The notes: generated by a model not told the origin, from the letters alone. A stretch of DNA of 35,613 bases from Bacillota bacterium (GCA_022710895.1 JAKLGB010000005.1:1-35613), one strand, 5' to 3'. Shown: positions 8,040-16,451, numbered from the stretch's first letter. Made by a program: numbers and translations.

Positions 8040-8351
8040 TCAATGATCCTCCGGTGCGTTTTCGTAGGCATGGACGACTTCATCGAACAATTCATCGTCC
8101 TCGACGGTGGAAACGAAGTGTTCACCGGTTTGCTCATCGATGTCCAACTCGAGAATCACCAATCCGGCATCCTCATCTCCAACTTCTTCTCCGTTAATCT
8201 TCAAAAGATCCAAAAGCGCATAAATCATCCCATGTAACGGAACGTAGCCCAACTGAGCCATTTCGAATGTGTCCTGATTGTCGTCGGTCATAAGAATGTT
8301 TTCAAAATTCTCATCGTCCAGGATCGCTTCGATGATTTCTTTGTCGTTCAT
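8040..8351 (-). CDS. DUF1292-family acidic protein
   Basis: The 103-residue, strongly acidic protein has no membrane segment or signal peptide. The pattern is that of DUF1292 proteins of Bacillota: a short lead, then alternating acidic strands (AGLVILELDIDEQTGEHFVSTVEDDELFDEVVHAYE). The molecular role of that family is unknown. ATG 8351 is chosen because AGGAGG lies 6-7 bases before it; the longer open frame would run back into the upstream gene. It is 11 bases downstream of the DUF2804 gene and probably shares its promoter. Confidence 0.75.
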   Translation of the reverse strand: MNDKEIIEAILDDENFENILMTDDNQDTFEMAQLGYVPLHGMIYALLDLLKINGEEVGDEDAGLVILELDIDEQTGEHFVSTVEDDELFDEVVHAYENAPEDH

Positions 8352-8362
8352 ACCGTTTCCTC

Positions 8363-9382
8363 CTAATAGTGATTCGTGATTTTTTCCGCAAAACCGATCA
8401 GGTTCGTTATTTCCAATCGCGTTCCGTCGTCCAAAATGACAGATCCGGAATATTTCCCGAAAACTTGGTGCCCCAAATTCTTGATGATCACAAAATTCGT
8501 GTCGTCTTGCCGGTCCAGAATCGGTTCCAGCGTCAATTCCAAGCGCCCGTCGTTGGACGTGAAATGCCACGGCTTCATAAAATCCTCCGAATCGATGTGA
8601 AATTCGATTTGGTCCAGTTTGTGGGCTTTCCCATCATAGAATAGCATGTTTTCCGTCGCTTTTCTGGTGTCTCCGAAGCCGTATCCGATGTTGAAGCCGA
8701 ACCGTTTTCCCTCCACCCATCCGGAAGCGCTTCCCCAATACCAGGTGTTTTTGTAGGTCCAAACCCCTCGACCCCAATCCAGAACCGCCAGCGTATCCGC
8801 GGGATCAAACTCGATGATCTCCGATCCGATGGTCACTTTCCCGGTTACGGGAAGACAATTGATTTTTTGATTCAAGTAGAAAGCCTTGGGCTTCTTCTCC
8901 CAAGGAGTGGCGATCACCATGGTATCATCGTTTGGACAATCCAAACGCAATTCAGCTATCAAGGGGTTTCCATCGCGAAAATCGGCGACGGATACCGTCA
9001 ATAACCGTTGGGTTTCCTTACGCTCGAAGACAAAATCGTATCCCGACCCGTGATATGCGACATCCCCTTTTTCAGAAGAAGCGGGCAATCCGAGTTTTCC
9101 AAAGGTGAACCACAACATTTTTGTCTTTTTCCACACCTTTTTTTGAGTAAAATCGAAAAAGACCGCGCTGATGAGTGCACTGTAACTCAAATCGGCAATC
9201 GTAAAGGATATTCCGAAACGGGAATTAAGGGCGCAGTAATAGTCCCATTCCTTGATTCGCCATCCGCTGGCTTTGATTGCCTCTCGGGAATAATCGAACA
9301 ATAACCGCTTGGCATAACCGGGATCCGTTAACCGGCCTTTTCCATCGAGCAGTGGGGTTCGTTCCTTGATTTCTTTTTGCAT
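8363..9382 (-). CDS. DUF2804 family protein
   Basis: The 339-residue soluble protein is rich in aromatic residues and predicted beta strands. Family-type blocks include LDWGRGVWTYKNTWYWGSASGWVEGKRFGFNIGYGFGD (about residues 200-237; key positions W, G, R, N, W, Y, W) and MKPWHFTS. DUF2804 proteins occur in bacteria and fungi and have no established biochemical role; a relation to lipocalin/AttH-like beta-barrel proteins is possible but unproven here. It is first in a two-gene unit with the DUF1292 protein and has a good promoter but a weak ribosome site (GGGATGTG). Confidence 0.85.
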   Translation of the reverse strand: MQKEIKERTPLLDGKGRLTDPGYAKRLLFDYSREAIKASGWRIKEWDYYCALNSRFGISFTIADLSYSALISAVFFDFTQKKVWKKTKMLWFTFGKLGLPASSEKGDVAYHGSGYDFVFERKETQRLLTVSVADFRDGNPLIAELRLDCPNDDTMVIATPWEKKPKAFYLNQKINCLPVTGKVTIGSEIIEFDPADTLAVLDWGRGVWTYKNTWYWGSASGWVEGKRFGFNIGYGFGDTRKATENMLFYDGKAHKLDQIEFHIDSEDFMKPWHFTSNDGRLELTLEPILDRQDDTNFVIIKNLGHQVFGKYSGSVILDDGTRLEITNLIGFAEKITNHY

Positions 9383-9454
9383 GCCATCACATCCCTATTG
9401 TTGTCCCTTGAAGGTTCGAATCATCAGGAAAGGGGCAGAAATTCCGCTGATAAC

Positions 9455-9483
9455 ATTCTACCAACAAAACGGGCATTGGTCAA
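9455..9483 (-). promoter_or_regulatory. Promoter of the DUF2804-DUF1292 unit
   Basis: TTGACC (9478-9483), a 17-base spacer and TAGAAT (9455-9460, preceded by TGG) lie on the minus strand about 70 bases before the DUF2804 start. Confidence 0.7.
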
Positions 9484-9512
9484 TGGAATCCCAAAGATGG
9501 GGTCCGATTGCA

Positions 9513-9542
9513 CAAAAAAACCGCAGGGCTTGTCACCTGCGG
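9513..9542 (-). terminator. Intrinsic terminator of the acyltransferase-transporter unit
   Basis: The minus strand has CCGCAGG...CCTGCGG (9521-9542) followed by seven T, immediately after the GltS-like gene. Confidence 0.92.
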
Positions 9543-9558
9543 TTGATTTGTAATTCAA

Positions 9559-10920
9559 TCATTTGGGATTTTTTCGGCTTCGAATCAACAAAATGATGAC
9601 CATGACCATGACGTAAGCCAAACATCCGAACAAAGCAATCAGATTCATTAGCATTTCATTGCCGGTCCCAAATCCGATGGAAGGCACCATCAAGAATGCG
9701 AACAAAGGCAAGGCCATGCTGATGGCGGTTCCGGAACCAAGAACGAGTTCTTCCGCCACGGGGGTTTCCAGATTGCGGTCCAAACCTTTAAGCAAGGCGA
9801 TTCCGGTCGATGCGACACCCGTGAGCATGCCGTATAAACCAATAAAATATTCGTTTTGATATTGTGAATAAACCCGTTTCGTGATGAATCGGGTGTAAAA
9901 CAAGGTAAAGATTCCGCCCACCGTGGAGATTACCAACAACAACCAACCGTATTCGACCAGAAAGTCGACCGTGATCGTCAAAACGGATCCCGCGATCATA
10001 ACGTTAAAGCATGTGGAACTGATGTTGGACAAAAGATAGTTGTTGGTCAAAAATTTGATGTCTTTCTTTTGGCGTTTTTCCACAGCTCGTAAAATGACCT
10101 TGTAAACCAGGGCATATAAGATGGCGATGATGAAGTTGAAACCTTTAAGCAATCCAAAAATGGTGTTGCCGATATTACCCAGCGGGACCAAGACCTTTTC
10201 GAGCAAGAACAAGGTTCCCCACACCGCCGCGTAGATGATGGCAATGATGACAAGTTGGATCGTCAACCCGTCCAAGACGCTGACTTCTTTGACCGTATCG
10301 ATTTGGACGGTTGTCGTTTCCACCGAATCGTCGGGCGTATATGTCTTCGGTTTTTCCAACCCTTTTCTCCGAGACATCACATTGATGGCAATGACACCGA
10401 TGATTCCGCCCCAAAGGAAACCAAGAAAGGCATAGGATGCGCCCAAGGCTCCGCCTTGTCCCCCGAGCATATTGTTCCACATGTTGCCGAAACTGATGGC
10501 CAACCCGGGACCTTGTCCGAACCCCAGAGCCAGCAACATTCCCGATCCGACGAAATAATCTTTCCAGAAAATCATGACCAACAGGATTCCGATGAATCCT
10601 TGGAGCGCATACGTGCTGGTGATGACCATCCCCGTCGACCACAATTTTCGTTTGTTCTGATGCTCGGATCGTTTGAGAGACAATGCCAAAAATCCGATGG
10701 CCAAGGCGTGATAGACGATGGCGGTCAAAGCCGGAACGTCCAAGGTGTAGGAACCGGGAATCACGACGCTGGAAAACAACAAGCCGATCATCCCGCCCAA
10801 CAGGGCGGTCGGCATGACGATTTTGCTAAGGAGTTTGACTTTGGATTTTAGGATTTTCCCGACAAACAGAAGGATACCGATGAAAAGCAAAGAAATCAAT
10901 GATGAGGACCAGTATTCCAT
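9559..10920 (-). CDS. gltS: GltS-like sodium:glutamate symporter (ESS family)
   Basis: The 453-residue polytopic membrane protein has the inverted-repeat architecture of the glutamate:sodium symporter family. A first pore-loop region (GFGQGPGLAISFGNMW, residues ~135-150) and a second (GMLTGVASTGIALLKGLD, in the C-terminal third) occupy equivalent positions. About eleven membrane segments are visible with a charged cytoplasmic loop in the middle. Substrate cannot be fixed from motifs: the first signature is divergent (GFGQGPG), so glutamate is the family default, not a demonstrated substrate. ATG 10920 is chosen because GGAGGG lies 10 bases upstream. It begins one base after the stop of the acyltransferase gene, so the two are translationally coupled. 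Confidence 0.82.
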   Translation of the reverse strand: MEYWSSSLISLLFIGILLFVGKILKSKVKLLSKIVMPTALLGGMIGLLFSSVVIPGSYTLDVPALTAIVYHALAIGFLALSLKRSEHQNKRKLWSTGMVITSTYALQGFIGILLVMIFWKDYFVGSGMLLALGFGQGPGLAISFGNMWNNMLGGQGGALGASYAFLGFLWGGIIGVIAINVMSRRKGLEKPKTYTPDDSVETTTVQIDTVKEVSVLDGLTIQLVIIAIIYAAVWGTLFLLEKVLVPLGNIGNTIFGLLKGFNFIIAILYALVYKVILRAVEKRQKKDIKFLTNNYLLSNISSTCFNVMIAGSVLTITVDFLVEYGWLLLVISTVGGIFTLFYTRFITKRVYSQYQNEYFIGLYGMLTGVASTGIALLKGLDRNLETPVAEELVLGSGTAISMALPLFAFLMVPSIGFGTGNEMLMNLIALFGCLAYVMVMVIILLIRSRKNPK

Positions 10921-10921
10921 A

Positions 10922-12070
10922 TTATGAGTTCCCTCCATTCAGAAAATTGATGGCATCAAACAGCAACATCGGGTCTTTGACTGCCGCAAAATAGGTCTTA
11001 TCTTCAAAATCGAAAGCCAGTTCTTCTTTTCGGGTCAATGTCAGGTTTTGAACACGATCCAAGGGGAAAGCGATCGCGGTCTCCGGGTTGGAAAACAAGA
11101 GGCGATCCTTCTCTACTCGGATGTCGAATTTTCCGATTACCCGAGAGCGGATTTTCGCTTCGGAAAAGTCAACGTCTTCGAGAATCCCCGTGGTTTTCAG
11201 CGGGTTTTTGACGAGCTCGGGGATCAAAGGTTTCTGAAATGCATCCCAAGCAATCAAATTGTCGAACGGGAGACCTTCCAACAAACTAAATCGGTTGAAT
11301 TCGGCGATCTTTCCGCAATGGGAGCAAAATATTTCATGCCGCTTGGTACGGATACACTGGGTATTGCCACATTGGGGACAGGCATAGATAAAGCGTTCCA
11401 ACCCCTCGGCCCGATGTCGAAGATCGTAGATATGATGTTGTTCGCGGTTCCAGTCAAAATCATTGAAACGGAGCGCTTCGACGATTTTGGCATATAACAC
11501 CTCTTGGTCGATGGTTTCCAATTCCTCAGCTTTGACGAGGGTATAATAACGGGCGTCGATGAATCCTTTTCGGACGGGACGGTCGGACCAACGGGGGTTG
11601 GAAAGATATCCCCCGTTCACGGCGCAAACAACGATGTCGAGTTTCAGTTTTTTCAGCAATTTGGCGGTGCTGAAGGGAATCGAGCTTTCTTTTCCGAAAT
11701 AGGAGGAGTTGCCTTCGGGGAATAAGAGGACCCCCCGTTTTTCCTTCTTGATCGTGTCCATGATCATTCGAATGGTCAGAATGTCGGATTGACCTTTGCG
11801 TTTGGGAATGGAATGGATCAGTTGAGTCAACACAAACCGCATGAAGGGTTTTCGAAACATAAAACTGTTGATGACGGGAAAGGGGTACCGATCCAAGGGC
11901 AAAACCGTAAATTGCCCGTCGATGAGACACGAATGGTTACCAATGAGCAAATAAGGGTCTTGGCGATCCGGGTCAAAATTGTCATCAAAAGAAAAATGGA
12001 AACGGTATTTGGAAAACAGAAAAGTCCGTAACAAGGAATTGAGGATGCGTTCTTTGAGGTTCATCGGCAT
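10922..12070 (-). CDS. PlsC-like acyltransferase with C-terminal zinc ribbon
   Basis: Residues ~30-200 have the glycerolphosphate acyltransferase signatures: NHSCLID (NHX4D, His46/Asp51) and FPEGNSS (117-123, equivalent to FPEGTRS). This points to acyl transfer to lysophosphatidate or a related glycerolipid at the membrane. After the catalytic domain comes CPQC...CSHC (Cys231, 234, 249, 252), a zinc-ribbon pattern, then ~130 residues with no family I recognise. At 382 residues it is much longer than the usual 200-250 of PlsC. Two in-frame ATGs, 12070 and 12064, both follow AAAGGGG; the choice is uncertain. It overlaps the ribosome site of the GltS-like gene and has a TGATATAAT extended -10 upstream. 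Confidence 0.8.
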   Translation of the reverse strand: MPMNLKERILNSLLRTFLFSKYRFHFSFDDNFDPDRQDPYLLIGNHSCLIDGQFTVLPLDRYPFPVINSFMFRKPFMRFVLTQLIHSIPKRKGQSDILTIRMIMDTIKKEKRGVLLFPEGNSSYFGKESSIPFSTAKLLKKLKLDIVVCAVNGGYLSNPRWSDRPVRKGFIDARYYTLVKAEELETIDQEVLYAKIVEALRFNDFDWNREQHHIYDLRHRAEGLERFIYACPQCGNTQCIRTKRHEIFCSHCGKIAEFNRFSLLEGLPFDNLIAWDAFQKPLIPELVKNPLKTTGILEDVDFSEAKIRSRVIGKFDIRVEKDRLLFSNPETAIAFPLDRVQNLTLTRKEELAFDFEDKTYFAAVKDPMLLFDAINFLNGGNS

Positions 12071-12091
12071 TTATCCCCTTTGGTGTATTCG

Positions 12092-12100
12092 ATTATATCA
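12092..12100 (-). promoter_or_regulatory. Extended -10 promoter of the acyltransferase-transporter unit
   Basis: TGATATAAT on the minus strand lies 22 bases upstream of the first possible start. The -35 zone overlaps the inverted repeat at 12115-12150. Confidence 0.55.
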
Positions 12101-12114
12101 TAACTTCATGAATG

Positions 12115-12150
12115 AAAAAGTGTGAAATGGCAACTTTTTCACATCTTTTT
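12115..12150. repeat. Inverted repeat in a divergent intergenic region
   Basis: AAAAAG-TGTGAAA and TTTCACA-T-CTTTTT face each other across 9 bases in the spacer between the minus-strand acyltransferase and the plus-strand CCC1 gene. The repeat overlaps the -35 zone of the acyltransferase promoter, so an operator is possible. The rest of this ~240-base spacer holds the CCC1 promoter and nothing else I can support. Confidence 0.4.
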
Positions 12151-12276
12151 CGGCATGGATAAACACGACCGGGGATGGATTTTTATATGAAGACCTGGAA
12201 AGAAACGGGGCGGGGACTTTCCGGGCTTCTTCATCGGTGATTCCCGTCGAGAACGGGTTCCTTTTTTTTCAGTTGG

Positions 12277-12285
12277 TGTTATAAT
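12277..12285 (+). promoter_or_regulatory. Extended -10 promoter of the ferritin-CCC1 gene
   Basis: TGTTATAAT lies 23 bases before the ATG, followed by AAAGGAG. There is no good -35 element. Confidence 0.6.
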
Positions 12286-12308
12286 GAAACAAAGGAGATG
12301 AAATACCC

Positions 12309-13190
12309 ATGGAAACAACCATCCCGAAAGAAATCCGCAAACAAATCGTCGCGATGCAACGGGGAGAAATCACCGAACATTACGTCTATCAAAACATCGC
12401 CAAACGCCTCAAGAAAAGTCCCGAAAACCAAAAAATCTTGTTGAAAATCGCCGCCGAAGAAAAAGCCCACTACGAATTATGGACCCGCTATCTCGGAACT
12501 CCCGGAAAGCCTTCTGTCCTGAAAATCATTTGGTTTTCCATTTTGAATTTCTTTCTGGGCTATACCTTCACACTTAAAATCATGGAACGCGGGGAGAGCA
12601 ACGCGAAAATCAATTACGGAGAAATCGGGAAGTATGTTCCCGATGCCGAAAAAATCGCCATGGACGAAGACGTTCATGAACATGAACTGATCCAACTGCT
12701 GGACGAAGAGCGTCTGAATTATGTCGGATCGATGGTTCTGGGCTTAAACGATGCCTTGGTGGAATTGACCGGTGCGCTGGCCGGACTCACATTTGCGGTC
12801 CAAAACTCCAGTTATATCGTCCTTTCCGGATTAATCACCGGGATCGCCGCCAGTTTTTCCATGGCTGCCAGCGAATACCTCAGTTCCAAAGCCGATGGAC
12901 GGGCAGATGCTTTGAAATCGTCCGTATATACCGGTATTGCATATTTGATAACCGTATTTCTTTTGATTTTGCCTTATCTCTTATTGGGATCTCAACGATT
13001 CTTGGCTTTGGGAATCATGTTGGCAACCGTGGTCTTGATCATCTTCTTTTTCAATTACTACATCTCGGTAGCCAAAGACCTCAAATTCCGTTCGCGCTTC
13101 CTGCAAATGCTCGGAATCAGTTTGGGCGTGGCCGGTTTTTCGTTCTTGGTCGGTTTTATTGCCAAATTGGTCTTAGGTATCGAGTTATAA
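12309..13190 (+). CDS. Ferritin-like domain fused to VIT1/CCC1 metal transporter
   Basis: The 293-residue protein joins two modules. Residues ~10-130 form a ferritin/rubrerythrin-like helical domain with candidate di-iron ligands: Glu20/Glu23 (GEITEH), Glu50-Glu51-His54 (AAEEKAH) and a His/Glu cluster at 119-126 (EDVHEHE). Residues ~135-293 are a VIT1/CCC1 transporter with GLNDALVELTGALAGL and SMAASEYLSSKAD, the characteristic first helices, and about five membrane segments. The family moves Fe(II) or Mn(II) out of the cytoplasm; membrane-bound ferritin MbfA is a known protein with a related design. A role in iron detoxification is inferred and fits an anaerobe carrying Fe-S enzymes and superoxide reductase. 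It is monocistronic. Confidence 0.88.
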   Translation: METTIPKEIRKQIVAMQRGEITEHYVYQNIAKRLKKSPENQKILLKIAAEEKAHYELWTRYLGTPGKPSVLKIIWFSILNFFLGYTFTLKIMERGESNAKINYGEIGKYVPDAEKIAMDEDVHEHELIQLLDEERLNYVGSMVLGLNDALVELTGALAGLTFAVQNSSYIVLSGLITGIAASFSMAASEYLSSKADGRADALKSSVYTGIAYLITVFLLILPYLLLGSQRFLALGIMLATVVLIIFFFNYYISVAKDLKFRSRFLQMLGISLGVAGFSFLVGFIAKLVLGIEL

Positions 13191-13206
13191 TCGCCCGTCC
13201 TCAAAC

Positions 13207-13236
13207 AAAGATCGTCCGTTTTGGACGATCTTTTTT
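13207..13236. terminator. Bidirectional terminator between convergent genes
   Basis: A perfect 11-base stem AAAGATCGTCC/GGACGATCTTT with a 5-base loop is followed by T6 on the plus strand and by TTTGTTTG on the minus strand. It serves both the CCC1 gene and the ABC permease gene. Confidence 0.9.
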
Positions 13237-15706
13237 AGTAGGTTTTGATTTCCGTGATCGGATCCAGTCGAAGAACACGGTGAAGATAAAAAGCATAACT
13301 GAAAATCAGAACTCCCGCCGCGGCCAAGGTCCGCCAACCCGTGGACAGAGCATCCCACGGAATCGTTTTATAGAAGGTGGCGAAGAGCATGAGCGGTCCC
13401 AAATGGGGAATCAAGACACAAAGTGCCAAGAACGAACAGAATGCGGCAATGATCGTGATCGATAGCACTTCACGGCCCAACTGACCCGCCAGACCCGTAG
13501 GCGATAATCCCAAAATCTTCAGTTTCGCATAATCGTTTTTGAGGGAATAGAAAAGCAAGAGCGAATTGTTGATGATGACGATGACAAACCCGATGACGAT
13601 CGAATAAGCCAAAAGCGACATGAAGTCCATCACCAAAAAGATTTCATCCATTCCTTCCGCGAATAGTTCCTGGAAATCGACCAAATAATAGAGGCGTGCA
13701 TTGTATTTGGCCATCAGGCCGGGTTTGAGGGTTTCGTCATCCCCGTTTTTGATGATCACGGTGTTGGCCATTCCGGCGTTCGCAAATGCCTCCAGACGAT
13801 ATAGATTGGAAAAAACGATTCCATGATAATTCGTATGGATGAATCCCGCGATGATGAACGTCATCTGCGGATTATCTCGTCCCAGTTCGACGACGACTTC
13901 GTCGCCGACTTTTAGACCATAGATTTTACCGACCCCTTCGGAGACGGTAATATAGGGCGTTTGCGTGTCCGCCAGTTTTTCCAAAACCCCGGAATCAAAT
14001 TCATAATCGAAAAATGCATCCATATTTTCGGGCGGAAGCGAGATGAAGAATACCGCTCGACGGCGACGTGGGGTTTCGTCTTGAGATAAGTCCATGGAAA
14101 TATAACGATAGATGATGGCGTCCTGCATCGCTTCCACATCGTATTCCGCGCTTATTTGCGTCTGGACCGCGACGGGGTCATCAACGATGTTGGTCAAAAA
14201 ATAGTCGGCGAGAACGTTGTTTTTCAAAGTCATCGAATCCGCCTCGATGAAACTTCGAACCGTTAGGTTCAAAGCGATTACGACAATGGAAATCATCGCC
14301 ACACGCAGGGAACTGCGAACGATTTTGTTGCTGCGAAGGTTTTGTGCCCCGAATAATCCGAACAAGGATTTTTGTTTTTTTCGAGAAAGCCCCGCTCCGA
14401 TCATCGAAGCCAAGAAATCGCACAATGTGAAACAAAAAACGATTCCGAAAATCATGGAAAGCAACGCGTTGACCGGCTCAGAGAACGCTTCCGTCAGCTT
14501 TTGAACGACAAACAGGATTCCGGAAACCCCCAGCACAATGAATCCCCCACGGACCCATTCGTGTCGGTGGTCATACGTCAGCGCCACCCCGGACTGGCGA
14601 ATCAATCGGCGGAACCGGATCAAAACTTCGCCCCCGACGAACAGCAAATACGCCGCTAAAGAGACAAGAACGACGGCACCCCCCAATCGGATGACCGATT
14701 GGATCCCCAAAATCGCCGCACCTTGATTGAACACGGCCCAAGCCAGATAGATTCCCAGGGGAACGGCCCCCATGGACATCAACAGGAACTGCGTCAGCCA
14801 GATCGACAATGAAAATCGGTGGTCTCCTCCCAAGGTTTTAATGATTCCGATCTGTTGTCGGAAATCTTGGAAAAGCAGGGGGAATACCGAATTGAGTACA
14901 ACCAAAACAGCAATCAAGGTGATACCACCGACCCCGATAAACAGCGCGGAAGTGTTCTTGGTAATCATCTTGATCACCAAAGGATCCGCGGTCGGGGCGG
15001 CTACGAAGCCGGAGTAATCCGGATCTTCGGAAAGCAGACCGGACACCGTATCGGCTTGGGCGGGGTCAATGAGGTCAATATAGACGATGTTACCCAAATT
15101 GGACAGACCTGACAGCGAAAAAAGTCGTTGCAACAACTCGACTTTGTTGACAAAAACCGCTTCCCCGGCAAACAACCCTCGATCGGGAAGGATCGCCTTG
15201 ATGCGATAGGGGACTTCTGAGCCGGACACATAGAGGCGAACGGTATCGTTTTCGGATAAACCATGTTTGTCGGCCATGGATCGGGTCACAAACATTTCGC
15301 CGTCGTTCAAAACCCCCAAATCTGTATCGATGAGATTTTCCAAATCGATGACCGCGCCCGAAAAAACTTGGGCATAATAACCGGGATCGTCTCCGGAACC
15401 GATCAATGAATAGTAGTTGAAAAAGCAGGCCGCAAAGCGGTAATAAGCCGAATATCGTTCGGTCAATCCGCGCTTGTTCAAAATCCGCGATTCGGAATTG
15501 CTGTCATAGGTGAGGGTCATGTCGACATTTAAGTAGGGGTCCTGCAATTGATGGTAAAAAATCTGGGAAAAACCGTTGTTCATTCCCAAAATCAGAATCG
15601 TCAATGTCATCGACAACGTCAACGTCAAAAAGACGACCAAGGATCGTCCGGGGTTTCGGGTGATATTCTTCCAAGAAAAACGGAGCCTAAAGAGAAAGGA
15701 TTTCAT
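13235..15706 (-). CDS. FtsX/MacB-family ABC transporter permease
   Basis: The 823-residue membrane protein has one N-terminal membrane segment (residues ~18-42), a large extracytoplasmic domain, then a first FtsX block of three to four segments from ~253 with ...QQIGIIKTLGGDHRFSLS. Central segments follow (~350-490), then a second extracytoplasmic domain and a C-terminal FtsX block (KLKILGLSPTGLAGQL). This ~10-segment duplicated layout is that of large permeases in macrolide, peptide or lipoprotein export systems. The partner ATPase gene overlaps its start by 20 bases. No substrate can be named: there is no antibiotic or bacteriocin gene, and the nearest two-component system is over 10 kb away. 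Confidence 0.9.
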   Translation of the reverse strand: MKSFLFRLRFSWKNITRNPGRSLVVFLTLTLSMTLTILILGMNNGFSQIFYHQLQDPYLNVDMTLTYDSNSESRILNKRGLTERYSAYYRFAACFFNYYSLIGSGDDPGYYAQVFSGAVIDLENLIDTDLGVLNDGEMFVTRSMADKHGLSENDTVRLYVSGSEVPYRIKAILPDRGLFAGEAVFVNKVELLQRLFSLSGLSNLGNIVYIDLIDPAQADTVSGLLSEDPDYSGFVAAPTADPLVIKMITKNTSALFIGVGGITLIAVLVVLNSVFPLLFQDFRQQIGIIKTLGGDHRFSLSIWLTQFLLMSMGAVPLGIYLAWAVFNQGAAILGIQSVIRLGGAVVLVSLAAYLLFVGGEVLIRFRRLIRQSGVALTYDHRHEWVRGGFIVLGVSGILFVVQKLTEAFSEPVNALLSMIFGIVFCFTLCDFLASMIGAGLSRKKQKSLFGLFGAQNLRSNKIVRSSLRVAMISIVVIALNLTVRSFIEADSMTLKNNVLADYFLTNIVDDPVAVQTQISAEYDVEAMQDAIIYRYISMDLSQDETPRRRRAVFFISLPPENMDAFFDYEFDSGVLEKLADTQTPYITVSEGVGKIYGLKVGDEVVVELGRDNPQMTFIIAGFIHTNYHGIVFSNLYRLEAFANAGMANTVIIKNGDDETLKPGLMAKYNARLYYLVDFQELFAEGMDEIFLVMDFMSLLAYSIVIGFVIVIINNSLLLFYSLKNDYAKLKILGLSPTGLAGQLGREVLSITIIAAFCSFLALCVLIPHLGPLMLFATFYKTIPWDALSTGWRTLAAAGVLIFSYAFYLHRVLRLDPITEIKTY

Positions 15707-16367
15707 CTTTGACGATCATCCCGTCGACTAATTTGATGTTCCGAGAACAATATTGCAGATAATCATCGCTATGGGTGACCAAAACGATGGTTTTTCCGTT
15801 TTCCCGATGTAACTTTCGCAACAGCTCCATAATGTCTTTTCCGTTTTTGGTGTCCAGATTTCCCGTGGGTTCGTCGGCAAAAAGGATTTCGGGATCATTG
15901 ATGAGACTGCGGGCAACGGCGATCCGTTGCTGCATCCCTCCGGAAATTTGATTGGGATAATGGTTTTGGAATTCCTTCATCCCCACCAACTGAAGAAGTT
16001 CGTCAATGATGGTCTCATCTTGATTTTTGCCGATGATCCAGGCAAGCATCATGTTTTCCCTGACGGTCAGATTGGGAACCAGATTATAGAATTGAAACAC
16101 AAAGCCGATGCGCCGTTTCCGCAACTCGGAAAGGTCGGTTTCAGAATAATCTCCAATGGGTTTTCCGAACAGGGAGAGGGTGCCCCCCGATGGTTTTTCC
16201 AATCCGCTAAGAACATATAAGAGCGTGGTCTTCCCGCTTCCGGAAGGCCCGGTGATACCCACAAATTCGCTGGTGTGGATCGTCAAGTCGATTTCCTTGA
16301 GAATCTGGGCTTCGATTTTGCCGTTCTGGTAATTTTTGTTCATTTTTTTGCATTCGATCAAATCCAT
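15687..16367 (-). CDS. ABC transporter ATP-binding protein (LolD/MacB type)
   Basis: The 226-residue ATPase has the complete motif set: Walker A GPSGSGKTT, Q-loop VFQFYNLVPNLTVREN, signature SGGMQQR, Walker B ILFADEPTGNLDT and H-loop LVTHS. FADEPTGNLD is characteristic of the FtsE/LolD/MacB branch that pairs with FtsX-like permeases, and such a permease follows with a 20-base overlap. ATG 16367 (MDLIECKKM) is chosen because GAGGG lies 6-7 bases before it; a longer frame from GTG 16397 has no ribosome site. The pair should act in export or mechanotransmission across the membrane. Confidence 0.94.
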   Translation of the reverse strand: MDLIECKKMNKNYQNGKIEAQILKEIDLTIHTSEFVGITGPSGSGKTTLLYVLSGLEKPSGGTLSLFGKPIGDYSETDLSELRKRRIGFVFQFYNLVPNLTVRENMMLAWIIGKNQDETIIDELLQLVGMKEFQNHYPNQISGGMQQRIAVARSLINDPEILFADEPTGNLDTKNGKDIMELLRKLHRENGKTIVLVTHSDDYLQYCSRNIKLVDGMIVKDEILSL

Positions 16368-16412
16368 ACCCATCCCTCGTTCCCAAGCGTTTCCCACGGT
16401 TTCATTGTCGTC

Positions 16413-16421
16413 ATTATAGCA
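16413..16421 (-). promoter_or_regulatory. Extended -10 promoter of the ABC exporter unit
   Basis: TGCTATAAT on the minus strand lies about 46 bases before ATG 16367, just downstream of the terminator of the preceding gene. Confidence 0.55.
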
Positions 16422-16451
16422 TTAACCCGGTCTTTTTCATAGACGTCTGAT

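Noticed and set aside
10255-10851. Long plus-strand reading frame opposite the GltS-like gene
   Set aside because: It is antisense to a clear membrane transporter gene, is rich in Asp, His and Gln as expected for a shadow frame, and has no recognisable domain.
12121-12143. CRP/FNR-type binding site TGTGA...TCACA
   Set aside because: The half-sites are separated by 13 bases, not the 6 expected for CRP/FNR dimers.
5646-12144. Identical 14-mer CAACTTTTTCACAT at 5646-5659 and 12131-12144
   Set aside because: A few shared 14-mers are expected by chance in a window this size, and the first copy includes the uppP stop codon.
12225-12270. Weak hairpin CCCGT/ACGGG followed by T-run on the plus strand
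   Set aside because: The stem is only 5 bases and it lies between divergent genes with no plus-strand gene upstream to terminate.
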